DNA of 6,586 nucleotides, from assembly GCA_023433755.1 (NCBI GenBank), contig JAEYUA010000151.1:1-6586 (forward strand). Reading direction: 5' to 3'. Every line of letters starts with the position of its first letter. The first letter of the stretch is position 1. A model generated the notes under the pieces. It searched no databases, was not told the DNA's origin, and saw only the letters and a list, made by a program, of their open reading frames with translations. The translations under genes were made by a program, and so were the position numbers. Shown one piece after another: positions 1-5,974 of the stretch. This DNA is from Bacteroidota bacterium. GTDB lineage: Bacteria; Bacteroidota; Bacteroidia; Chitinophagales; Chitinophagaceae.

Positions 1-797
1 GGACTGTACCCGTTTTTGTTGAGTGCTTCCATGATCACTTCAGGAAATTTCACCACGGCTTTTTTGAAGACCGCCTGCCCGTCCATATTCGGAAATACCT
101 GTGCATTATCAATGATGGCATGGCTCAGGAACATCTGTCCCATTTCCGCATTATCAAAACTCGCCAAACCATCCTTCCAGTAGTTGGCGTGAGAGCCCGG
201 GTTGTACATAGCCAGCACTTCGGCCTCACTTCCGTCGCTGTGCAGGTGAGTGCTAAGAATGCCGCTGTTCTCTTCATCTGTTGCCTGCAACACTACAGCT
301 CCGGCGCCATCACCAAAGATCACGGTAACATTGCGGCCCCTGGTGCTGAAGTCAAGCCCAAAAGAATGTTTTTCACTGCCGATCACCATGATGTTTTTGT
401 ACATCCCGCTCCTGATGAACTGGTCGGCCACACTCAACGCATAAATAAAGCCACTGCACTGGTTGCGAACATCCAGCGCACCAATCTCTTTCATTTTCAT
501 GGCACGCTGAACCAGCACACCGCAACCCGGAAAATAATAGTCGGGTGACAGAGTAGCAAACACAATGAAGTCAATATCCTGCGCAGTGATGCCGGCCCTT
601 TCAATGGCCATTTTAGCAGCTTCAACACCCATGGTGGCGGTGGTTTCACCGGTACGGTCGGCATACCTTCTTTCTTTTATACCCGTGCGCTCCTGTATCC
701 AGGCATCACTGGTATCCATGTATTGGGTAAGATCATCGTTGGTCATTACCTGCTCAGGCACATACATACCAATTCCCGCTATCCTTGATTTTGGCAT
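1..797 (-). CDS. FabH-like 3-oxoacyl-ACP synthase III (ketoacyl synthase III), 3' end cut by window edge
   Basis: The gene reads leftward from ATG at 797 and has no stop before position 1, so 265 N-terminal residues are visible. KAS III enzymes condense an acyl-CoA or acyl-ACP primer with malonyl-ACP in the cytoplasm. The protein opens with the family's GIGMYVP start (residues 8-14), has TGIKERR at 38-44, the nucleophile Cys114 inside RNQCSGFIYAL (E. coli FabH uses Cys112), and the FGDGAGAVVL loop at 161-170. The visible part ends just before the segment where the catalytic His and Asn should lie, so those cannot be checked. Residues about 195-235 make the protein roughly 30 residues longer than E. 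coli FabH before the MDGxxVFK segment (238-245). This fits the longer KAS III paralogues common in Bacteroidota rather than proving it is the primary fabH. It is divergent from the 848 gene, with 50 bp between the starts and no Shine-Dalgarno. Family assignment is firm; substrate is unknown. Confidence 0.92.
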   Translation of the reverse strand, partial: MPKSRIAGIGMYVPEQVMTNDDLTQYMDTSDAWIQERTGIKERRYADRTGETTATMGVEAAKMAIERAGITAQDIDFIVFATLSPDYYFPGCGVLVQRAMKMKEIGALDVRNQCSGFIYALSVADQFIRSGMYKNIMVIGSEKHSFGLDFSTRGRNVTVIFGDGAGAVVLQATDEENSGILSTHLHSDGSEAEVLAMYNPGSHANYWKDGLASFDNAEMGQMFLSHAIIDNAQVFPNMDGQAVFKKAVVKFPEVIMEALNKNGYS

Positions 798-847
798 AAC
801 AATCGTTTGATTAAAAATAGTGATAGTTTTAAATCAGGGTTGCTAAA

Positions 848-1072
848 ATGGATCAACAGGCTGGAAAATATATAATAGGGTTTGGCATACTTGTCATTAT
901 CACAGGCATCATCATATATTTTTTTCATGATAAACTCAACTGGATCGGCAGGCTCCCTGGCGACATCCGCATAGAAAGAGAGAATAGCAGGTTCTATTTT
1001 CCCATAACCACCATGATCCTTTTCAGCCTTTTGCTCACACTCATTGTCAATATCATCAGGCGGTTTTTCTAA
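848..1072 (+). CDS. DUF2905-type small two-helix membrane protein
   Basis: This is a 74-residue protein from ATG at 848; no other in-frame start gives a sensible length. It has a hydrophobic helix at about residues 8-26, a short polar loop with the conserved-looking signature IGRLPGDIRIERENSRFYFP (33-52), and a second helix at about 53-70 followed by RRFF. Two helices joined by a G-(R/K)-LPGDI-x-IE loop and an F-Y-x-P turn are what I recognise as the DUF2905 family, whose function is unknown. It starts 50 bp from the divergent ketoacyl synthase and ends 37 bp before the amine oxidase start, so it probably shares a transcript with the latter. A near-match to the Bacteroidota -7 box (TAGTTTTA, 824-831) lies 16 bp upstream of the start, but no well-spaced -33 box is seen. 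Real gene: high confidence. Role: unknown. Confidence 0.88.
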   Translation: MDQQAGKYIIGFGILVIITGIIIYFFHDKLNWIGRLPGDIRIERENSRFYFPITTMILFSLLLTLIVNIIRRFF

Positions 1073-1109
1073 AGCAGTTCAATATATTTATAGAACTAAC
1101 TGCATTACC

Positions 1110-2465
1110 ATGACCTCACGCCGGGATTTTCTAAAACAGTCCGCTGTACTTGCGGCTGGCAGCCTGATCAGCATAGAAAAATTCAAAACCTTTATTGCCA
1201 AACCATCATCAGTTATTGTGATCGGTGCCGGGTTTGCAGGGTTGTCAGCAGCATCGTATCTCAAAAAGAAAAAAATTAAGGTTACTGTCCTGGAAGCACG
1301 AACCCGTATCGGTGGAAGGGTTCATTCCATGCGGGTGCCTGATACGGATTGTGTCATTGAACTAGGCGCTGAATGGGTGGGCAAATCCCATGAAAGGATT
1401 TTAGAGATGTGTGAAGAATACAAATTGGAATTGTTCAACAACCAGTTTGAAACCCATCTTTTATACAAGGGACAATACCATGGCAAGGGACAATGGAAAT
1501 ATTCGGATGAGTGGGACCTGAAATGGAAGAAACTGCTGGAAAAATACAGCACTATGACCTTGCAACAGAAGAAGGAACTGGATAAATATGACTGGTGGCG
1601 TTACCTGGTCAACAATGGCTGTGAAGGAAGAGATCTTGATATCCGTGAATTGCTTGATAGCACGGATTTTGGCGAAAGCATCAGGCATGTATCTGCTTTT
1701 GCGGCACTGGCCGAGTACGCGGAGAGCAGTGAAAAAAATGAAATGGATTTCAAGATACGCGGGGGCAATGTACACCTTGCGCATAAAATGGCTGAACAGG
1801 TGGGCTATGAAAATATTCTATTGGAACATGGCGTCACTAAAATTGAGCAGGGTTCAGGCAAGGTGAAGGTCCATTGCATGAACGGAAAAACCTTTTTTGC
1901 TGATAAGATCATTTGTTGCCTTCCCACCTTTGCAATGAAAAAAATACAATGGTTGCCAGGGCTTCCTGCTGAAAAGATCAATGCTTTGAATGCGCTTCAG
2001 TATGCCCGCATCAACAAACACCCTGTTTTATTTAGTGAACGATTCTGGCCGGAAGATTTTGATATGGCCACCGACCTGCCTGCGCATTATTTTTATCATG
2101 CCACCAAGAACCAGCCAGGGGACAAAGGTGTTTTAATCTCCTATACCATTGGTGACAAGGCCGCGGTCATCGCCAACCAGGAAGAAACTTTTCACCGCTC
2201 CATCATTGCAGAAGCATTGAAACCCGCGTTTGGAGATGTCAGCAATAAAATGCTGCAGCACTGGAATTACTATTGGGGAAATGATACCTATTCCATGGGC
2301 GCTTATGCTTTGTACGGGGTTGGACAATGGTTCACCCTCATGCCGGTATTAAAAAAGCCTTTCATGAATACTTATTTCGCCGGTGAGCACCTTGCAGAGT
2401 GGCAGGGATTTATGGAAGGGGCGATCAATACCGGAGAAGAAGCGGCAGAACTGGTTGCCGGCTGA
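1110..2465 (+). CDS. Tat-signal flavin monoamine oxidase family protein (FAD-dependent amine oxidase)
   Basis: The protein has 451 residues if started at ATG 1110. The frame is open back to an ATG at 1044, but that lies inside the upstream gene, whereas 1110 puts SRRDFLK (residues 3-9), a textbook twin-arginine motif, at the N-terminus. A short hydrophobic stretch follows (11-22). The FAD-binding Rossmann motif is GAGFAG at 39-44, with Glu62 for the ribose and RIGGR at 66-70. Lys303, 10 residues before FW, aligns with the flavin-facing lysine of monoamine oxidases. The C-terminal FAD motif is FAGEH (423-427), then WQGFMEGA (431-438). Where human MAO has Cys-Tyr (covalent FAD and aromatic cage), this protein has Ala398-Tyr399, and the second cage tyrosine is Phe434. 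FAD is therefore probably non-covalent, and the substrate could be an amine or amino acid. It follows the DUF2905 gene by 37 bp. Family is firm; substrate and actual export are not determined. Confidence 0.93.
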   Translation: MTSRRDFLKQSAVLAAGSLISIEKFKTFIAKPSSVIVIGAGFAGLSAASYLKKKKIKVTVLEARTRIGGRVHSMRVPDTDCVIELGAEWVGKSHERILEMCEEYKLELFNNQFETHLLYKGQYHGKGQWKYSDEWDLKWKKLLEKYSTMTLQQKKELDKYDWWRYLVNNGCEGRDLDIRELLDSTDFGESIRHVSAFAALAEYAESSEKNEMDFKIRGGNVHLAHKMAEQVGYENILLEHGVTKIEQGSGKVKVHCMNGKTFFADKIICCLPTFAMKKIQWLPGLPAEKINALNALQYARINKHPVLFSERFWPEDFDMATDLPAHYFYHATKNQPGDKGVLISYTIGDKAAVIANQEETFHRSIIAEALKPAFGDVSNKMLQHWNYYWGNDTYSMGAYALYGVGQWFTLMPVLKKPFMNTYFAGEHLAEWQGFMEGAINTGEEAAELVAG

Positions 2466-2547
2466 AACAGGTGAATTGATGCCGGTTTGTAAATGATAAT
2501 AGAAATATAAAGATTGCCCTTTTCTCTTTTCCCCGCCTGATTTCAAC

Positions 2548-2555
2548 TACCTTTG
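2548..2555 (+). promoter_or_regulatory. Predicted Bacteroidota -7 box (TACCTTTG) for typA
   Basis: TACCTTTG matches the Bacteroidota primary sigma factor -7 consensus TAnnTTTG exactly. No convincing TTTG -33 box is found at the usual spacing of about 20 bp. If used, transcription would start near 2560, giving a typA leader of roughly 90 nt that contains the heptamer array at 2570-2597. Confidence 0.5.
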
Positions 2556-2569
2556 CGCTCCCTAAAAAC

Positions 2570-2597
2570 AGCTACGGGCTGTGAGCTACGAGCTGAG
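2570..2597 (+). repeat. Degenerate heptamer tandem array 1 (four units, AGCTACG-like)
   Basis: Four consecutive 7-bp units are AGCTACG, GGCTGTG, AGCTACG and AGCTGAG. The first and third are identical, and all four carry GCT at positions 2-4. The array runs into the perfect 10-bp palindrome AGAGGCCTCT (2596-2605). It lies between the predicted typA -7 box and the typA start, so it is probably transcribed as part of the leader. Confidence 0.6.
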
Positions 2598-2648
2598 AGG
2601 CCTCTGTATTTTACGCTTCCCACTCCAACTCCAGGCTTCATTAAGTAT

Positions 2649-4460
2649 ATGGAAATCAGAAACATAGCAATTATTGCCCACGTTGACCATGGTAAAACCA
2701 CCCTGGTAGATAAGATCCTTCACGCCACCAAAACCTTCCGTGAAAACCAGGAAACCGGCGAACTCATCATGGACAGTAATGACCTGGAAAGAGAAAGAGG
2801 TATCACCATTTTCAGTAAGAATGCGGCCGTTACCTATAAAGGTGTCAAGATTAACGTGATCGATACCCCTGGTCACGCCGATTTTGGCGGTGAGGTGGAA
2901 CGCGTATTAAAAATGGCCGATGGTGTCTGCCTACTGGTGGATGCATTTGAAGGCCCCATGCCCCAGACACGTTTTGTATTACAAAAGGCACTCCAGCTCA
3001 ACCTGAAGCCAATTGTGATCATCAATAAAGTAGATAAACCTAACTGCCGTCCTGATGAAGTGCATGACGCGGTTTTTGAATTATTCTTCAATCTTGATGC
3101 AACTGAAGAGCAACTTGATTTCCCAACATATTATGGCTCTGGTAAAAACGGCTGGTTCAATGACAGCCTTACACCAAGTGAAGACATCACGCCTTTACTG
3201 GATGGCATCCTGAAACATGTGCCTCCACCCAAAGTGAGCGAAGGCTCCCTTCAGATGCAGATCACTTCTCTTGATTATTCATCCTTCCTGGGCAGGATTG
3301 CCATTGGAAGCGTTGCCCGTGGTGTGATCAAAGAGAACCAGCAGATCGCGCTGATGCAGGCTGATGGTGTGATCAAAAAACAAAAAGTGAGAGAGCTCTA
3401 TGTTTTTGAAGGCATGGGCAAAAGAAAAGTAACTGAAGTTGTAGCCGGTGATCTATGTGCTGTTGTCGGACTTGAGAATTTCAATATCGGTGATACTATC
3501 GCTGATGTTGACAATCCTGAAGCGCTTGAAGTGATCAGCGTGGATGAACCCACCATGAACATGCAGTTCGGCATTAACAACTCTCCTTTCTTCGGAAAAG
3601 ATGGCAAGTTTGTTACCTCACGCCACCTGCGCGACAGGCTGATGAAAGAAACAGAAAAAAACCTCGCCCTCAGGGTTTATGATACAGACAGTGCAGATAG
3701 TTTCATGGTCTATGGCCGTGGTATTCTTCACCTGGGTGTATTGATTGAGACCATGCGCCGCGAAGGTTATGAGCTGACAATCGGTCAACCACAGGTGATT
3801 GTAAAAGAGATTGACGGTAAAAAATGTGAGCCTTTCGAAACCCTTGTGGTAGATGTGCCACAAGAATATGCATCAAAAGTTATTGACCTGGTTACACGCC
3901 GCAAGGGTGAAATGCATGTGATGGAAACCAAGGGAGATATGCAGCATCTTGAATTTGATATCCCTTCCCGCGGACTACTGGGATTGCGTACACAAATGCT
4001 GACCAACACCGCTGGTGAAGCTGTAATGAACCACCGCTTTAGCGAATACAAACCCTGGAAAGGACCGATCCCCGGCCGTAACAATGGAGTGCTCATCGCG
4101 AAAGACAATGGTACCACTACTGGTTATTCTCTTGATAAATTACAGGACCGCGGTTATTTCTTTGTTGACCCGGGAGAAGAAGTTTATAAAGGAATGATCA
4201 TTGGTGAGAACAATAAGCCCGGTGATATCGTAGTGAATTCCAATGAAGGTAAAAAGCTCACCAACCACCGTGCAAGCGGTAGTGACGCGGCTACCAACAT
4301 CCAGCCCAAAAGGGAAATGACCCTCGAGGAATGCATGGAATACATCCAGCAGGATGAATGTATCGAGGTTACACCCAACAACATCCGTATGCGTAAAGTG
4401 ATACTGGATGAAGAAGAAAGAAAAAAACAGCAGAAGCGCCTGAGCGCAGAAGCAGTGTAA
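2649..4460 (+). CDS. typA: Translational GTPase TypA/BipA
   Basis: The protein is 603 residues, the normal TypA/BipA length. This ribosome-binding GTPase of the EF-G/LepA superfamily helps 50S assembly and translation under stress or cold. The start at 2649 is chosen because MEIRNIAIIAHVDHGKTT is the family's usual N-terminus; the frame opens 32 codons earlier, but that extension has no family resemblance and would begin inside the -7 box. GTPase motifs seen are G1 AHVDHGKTT (10-18), G2 RGITI (50-54), G3 DTPGH (72-76) and G4 NKVD (126-129). Domain II spans about 200-290, the EF-G III/V-like domains about 300-480, and the BipA-specific C-terminal domain about 480-603, ending in the characteristic MTLEECMEYIQQDE...TPNNIRMRK region with a charged tail. 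No Shine-Dalgarno is present. It appears to be a single-gene unit with its own -7 box at 2548 and a terminator at 4468-4494. Confidence 0.98.
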   Translation: MEIRNIAIIAHVDHGKTTLVDKILHATKTFRENQETGELIMDSNDLERERGITIFSKNAAVTYKGVKINVIDTPGHADFGGEVERVLKMADGVCLLVDAFEGPMPQTRFVLQKALQLNLKPIVIINKVDKPNCRPDEVHDAVFELFFNLDATEEQLDFPTYYGSGKNGWFNDSLTPSEDITPLLDGILKHVPPPKVSEGSLQMQITSLDYSSFLGRIAIGSVARGVIKENQQIALMQADGVIKKQKVRELYVFEGMGKRKVTEVVAGDLCAVVGLENFNIGDTIADVDNPEALEVISVDEPTMNMQFGINNSPFFGKDGKFVTSRHLRDRLMKETEKNLALRVYDTDSADSFMVYGRGILHLGVLIETMRREGYELTIGQPQVIVKEIDGKKCEPFETLVVDVPQEYASKVIDLVTRRKGEMHVMETKGDMQHLEFDIPSRGLLGLRTQMLTNTAGEAVMNHRFSEYKPWKGPIPGRNNGVLIAKDNGTTTGYSLDKLQDRGYFFVDPGEEVYKGMIIGENNKPGDIVVNSNEGKKLTNHRASGSDAATNIQPKREMTLEECMEYIQQDECIEVTPNNIRMRKVILDEEERKKQQKRLSAEAV

Positions 4461-4467
4461 AAGATAG

Positions 4468-4494
4468 AGCCTCCGTGATTGGGGGCTTTTTTTT
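4468..4494 (+). terminator. Intrinsic terminator of typA
   Basis: AGCCTCC (4468-4474) pairs with GGGGGCT (4481-4487) with one T-G wobble. The loop is 6 nt, followed directly by a run of eight T (4487-4494). It begins 7 bp after the typA stop codon. Confidence 0.9.
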
Positions 4495-4522
4495 AGCTGC
4501 AAGCGGCTAGCTTCGAGCGGCA
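4495..4522 (+). repeat. Degenerate heptamer tandem array 2 (four AGCNNCN units)
   Basis: The units AGCTGCA, AGCGGCT, AGCTTCG and AGCGGCA follow each other without gaps, immediately after the T run of the typA terminator. All share AGC at positions 1-3 and C at position 6. The last unit runs into the first copy of the 25-bp direct repeat. Confidence 0.6.
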
Positions 4523-4545
4523 AGACTTTATGCGGATAGTCGTTA
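4521..4545 (+). repeat. 25-bp direct repeat, copy 1
   Basis: This copy matches 4588-4612 at 24 of 25 positions; the only difference is T against C at the seventh base. The shared core is TTATGCGGATAGTCGTTA. In both copies it directly follows a heptamer array whose last unit ends in CAA or CA-AG. Confidence 0.85.
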
Positions 4546-4555
4546 TCGAGTATTA

Positions 4556-4590
4556 GGTGCAAGGTGCAAGGATCAAGGATCAAGGAACAA
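4556..4590 (+). repeat. Heptamer tandem array 3 (five GGNNCAA units)
   Basis: Five gapless 7-bp units: GGTGCAA twice, GGATCAA twice, then GGAACAA. Only positions 3 and 4 vary, and they change in adjacent pairs, which suggests duplication of units. It is the most regular of the four arrays in this window, and its last three bases overlap the second 25-bp direct repeat. Confidence 0.85.
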
Positions 4591-4612
4591 GACCTTATGC
4601 GGATAGTCGTTA
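4588..4612 (+). repeat. 25-bp direct repeat, copy 2
   Basis: Second copy of the repeat at 4521-4545, 67 bp downstream in the same orientation, with one substitution. Sequence similarity stops abruptly after the GTCGTTA end of both copies. Confidence 0.85.
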
Positions 4613-4653
4613 CTGGTTATCTTCATTATCAATATTGAATGGTAGAATAAATT

Positions 4654-4681
4654 CTCGAAGCTCGCAGCTCGAGGCTCGCAG
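4654..4681 (+). repeat. Heptamer tandem array 4 (four CTCGNNG units)
   Basis: The gapless units CTCGAAG, CTCGCAG, CTCGAGG and CTCGCAG share CTCG at positions 1-4 and G at position 7. The array ends 35 bp before the start of the metalloprotease gene. Several units can pair with each other through CTCGAG/GAGC stretches, so it could fold as RNA or as single-stranded DNA. Confidence 0.75.
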
Positions 4682-4691
4682 CTTCTCCATG

Positions 4692-4704
4692 GCAAACTGT
4701 TTGC
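4692..4704 (+). promoter_or_regulatory. Perfect 13-bp palindrome upstream of the metalloprotease gene
   Basis: GCAAAC, a central T, then GTTTGC. It ends 12 bp before the ATG at 4717. The position suits an operator or part of the promoter, but no regulator is identified and a palindrome this short can occur by chance. Confidence 0.35.
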
Positions 4705-4716
4705 AATTACTCAACT

Positions 4717-5550
4717 ATGCTTAGAATTTATACAGTTCTCATCCTTCTTGCTGGTCTTTCTGCCTGTAATGACCCTAAGGCTGGAAAGGATATGAATTAT
4801 TCGTTTGCCTGCCTTGACAGTGCCGTTGGGGGCAGCCAGGTGAACCGGACACTGGAGAAGGCAGGGGATTTCATCCGGGATGTGACTGTTGATGCCGATA
4901 AAATTACTGATGATGTGCAGTCGCAATACGGTGCCGCCTTTCATAAAGACGCCATCGAATCCGGCACTTTCAAATTATTAAATGATGCCACCATCATTAC
5001 CAATTTGAAAGCAGTATTGACGGACCTGCTCAGGGTGCGCCAGGAGCCTTCCGCAATTCAATACGAGATTTATGCACTGGATGATACCAATATCAACGCT
5101 TTTACCTTTGGCGGCAGGATCTATGTAACAAAAGCCATGTATGAAAAATGCAAGGGCAAGACGGCTTTGTTGTATGCGATTGTAGGCCACGAGATCGGGC
5201 ATTCCGAAAAAGGTCATATCAAAAAAACCATCCAGGATATGATGGTGGCCAATAAGATCTTTGGCGAGGCCAATGGCACCACGGCTTTCCAGGTGATTCG
5301 CACGCTTACCGGCTCTTTCAACCAGAAAAACGAACTGGAAGCTGATTATTACGGTACGGACCTGACCTATGCCCTGGACCAGGATATCTGTGCGGCGGTT
5401 TCTTTCTGGAACGAAATGTCGGAACAGGAAAACCAGTACAGCCGGCTGGAAGATTTTTTCCGCAGCCATCCTTTTTCCAAACTCAGGGCGGAATGCCTGA
5501 AGAATCATATTACCAGCAATTTCAAAACGAATTGTGCTACGAGCTGGTGA
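4717..5550 (+). CDS. M48-type zinc metalloprotease, predicted lipoprotein
   Basis: A 277-residue protein from ATG 4717. The N-terminus is a lipoprotein signal peptide with the lipobox LSAC at residues 14-17, so Cys17 would be lipidated and the protease anchored in the envelope. The zinc-binding motif HEIGH is at 158-162 within a hydrophobic helix (ALLYAIVGHEIGHSEKGHI). The third ligand is probably Glu206 in NELEADYYG, the equivalent of the E-x-x-A-D motif of M48 proteases. RSHPFSKLR at 249-257 is the usual C-terminal SHP signature. FTFGGRIYVTKA at 129-140 resembles the beta-strand segment that precedes the active helix in this family. By analogy with BepA/LoiP-type proteins it may act in envelope protein quality control; that is inference. 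It stands alone, after the typA terminator and the repeat region, with no Shine-Dalgarno. Confidence 0.94.
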   Translation: MLRIYTVLILLAGLSACNDPKAGKDMNYSFACLDSAVGGSQVNRTLEKAGDFIRDVTVDADKITDDVQSQYGAAFHKDAIESGTFKLLNDATIITNLKAVLTDLLRVRQEPSAIQYEIYALDDTNINAFTFGGRIYVTKAMYEKCKGKTALLYAIVGHEIGHSEKGHIKKTIQDMMVANKIFGEANGTTAFQVIRTLTGSFNQKNELEADYYGTDLTYALDQDICAAVSFWNEMSEQENQYSRLEDFFRSHPFSKLRAECLKNHITSNFKTNCATSW

Positions 5551-5574
5551 TAATTCCCTGGCTATTTTATTGAA

Positions 5575-5591
5575 TGCTTATTTAATAAGCA
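5575..5591 (+). repeat. 17-bp palindrome downstream of the metalloprotease gene
   Basis: TGCTTATT, a central T, then AATAAGCA is a perfect inverted repeat starting 24 bp after the metalloprotease stop. There is no T tract, so it is not a canonical intrinsic terminator. Its right end overlaps the left arm of the next inverted repeat (5589-5650). Confidence 0.5.
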
Positions 5592-5650
5592 ACTACTTAC
5601 CGACTTCCCGTCCTAAAAAAATATAGACATAGACAGTAAGTAGCAGTTGC
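5589..5650 (+). repeat. Bulged inverted repeat with GTAAGTAG arms
   Basis: GCAAC plus TACTTAC (5589-5600) pairs with GTAAGTA plus GTTGC (5636-5642 and 5646-5650). This gives a 12-bp stem with a 3-nt GCA bulge on the right arm and a 35-nt AT-rich loop. The left arm and the bases after it share an inverted 12-mer with 6085-6096 on the other side of the small CxxC gene. Confidence 0.55.
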
Positions 5651-5680
5651 AGGTCGATTTACATTTTGTCTATCAAAAAT

Positions 5681-5712
5681 TGTGATTTAACAATTCACTG
5701 ACAGCAATCACA
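5681..5712 (+). promoter_or_regulatory. Dyad TGTGATT-N18-AATCACA upstream of the small CxxC gene
   Basis: The two 7-bp half-sites (5681-5687 and 5706-5712) are perfect inverted copies and end 10 bp before a -7 box, where an activator or repressor could act. The half-site resembles TGTGA of Crp-family targets, but the spacing is much wider than the N6 of canonical sites, so the regulator is unassigned. A smaller hairpin AATTGT/ACAATT (5678-5695) overlaps it. Confidence 0.3.
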
Positions 5713-5722
5713 GGCTTCTGGT

Positions 5723-5730
5723 TACCTTTG
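5723..5730 (+). promoter_or_regulatory. Predicted Bacteroidota -7 box (TACCTTTG) of the small CxxC gene
   Basis: TACCTTTG is an exact TAnnTTTG match ending 4 bp before the ATG at 5735, so the predicted transcript would be leaderless or nearly so. It is the same 8-mer as the box upstream of typA. No clear -33 TTTG is present. Confidence 0.5.
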
Positions 5731-5734
5731 CAGC

Positions 5735-5962
5735 ATGAAAACCAGGGCTGCCAGGTGGATATTCTTTCTTCTTATCGCATTGGTGATCGCAGGCCTTACT
5801 CCTGCAGAAGCGCAGTGTTCCATTTGTACACGTACTGCTGAACAAATGGGAGAAAAACCTGCTAAAGGATTGAATGCGGGTATTATGTACCTGGCTTTTA
5901 CTCCACTACTTCTCATTGGCTTCATTGGCTACCGCTGGTGGAAGCATAATAAAAAAGATTAA
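5735..5962 (+). CDS. Small exported/membrane protein with CxxC motif, function unknown
   Basis: A 75-residue protein. Residues 1-26 look like a signal peptide: basic KTRAAR, hydrophobic core at about 9-21, and AEA just before Gln27 as a type I cleavage site. The mature part starts QCSICTRTAEQ with Cys28 and Cys31 as a CxxC pair, then a polar segment rich in Gly and Lys (38-46), a single transmembrane helix at about 48-66 (AGIMYLAFTPLLLIGFIGY), and a basic tail RWWKHNKKD. The predicted topology puts the CxxC outside the inner membrane and the tail in the cytoplasm. The CxxC could bind metal or haem, or form a disulfide; the sequence does not decide. I have the impression that this is a conserved short protein in Bacteroidota, but I cannot name a family. 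It stands alone between inverted-repeat regions. Coding status is supported by the signal peptide and TM layout and by the -7 box. Confidence 0.82.
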   Translation: MKTRAARWIFFLLIALVIAGLTPAEAQCSICTRTAEQMGEKPAKGLNAGIMYLAFTPLLLIGFIGYRWWKHNKKD

Positions 5963-5974
5963 CCAGCATCTCTT

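Noticed and set aside
120..548. 142-codon open frame on the plus strand
   Set aside because: It is antisense to the ketoacyl synthase, which has full motif support; the translation has no family features.
565..810. 81-codon open frame on the plus strand
   Set aside because: Antisense to the start of the ketoacyl synthase; a shadow frame.
1044..1109. Upstream ATG extending the amine oxidase by 22 residues
   Set aside because: It overlaps the end of the 848 gene and would bury the twin-arginine motif; ATG 1110 fits the signal peptide.
2458..2485. Terminator after the amine oxidase (CCGGC/GCCGG)
   Set aside because: Only 5 bp of stem, an 18-nt loop, overlap with the stop codon and no T run.
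2553..2648. Upstream ATG extending TypA by 32 residues
   Set aside because: The start lies in the predicted -7 box, and the extension translates the heptamer array; TypA proteins begin at MEIRNIAIIAHVDHGKTT.
4140..4583. 147-codon open frame on the minus strand
   Set aside because: Antisense to the end of typA and running through its terminator and repeats; no family resemblance.
4521..4612. CRISPR array
   Set aside because: Only two repeats, the intervening sequence is itself a heptamer tandem array, the copies are not identical, and no cas gene is nearby.
4978..5508. 176-codon open frame on the minus strand
   Set aside because: Antisense to the HEIGH-containing metalloprotease; the plus-strand gene explains the region.
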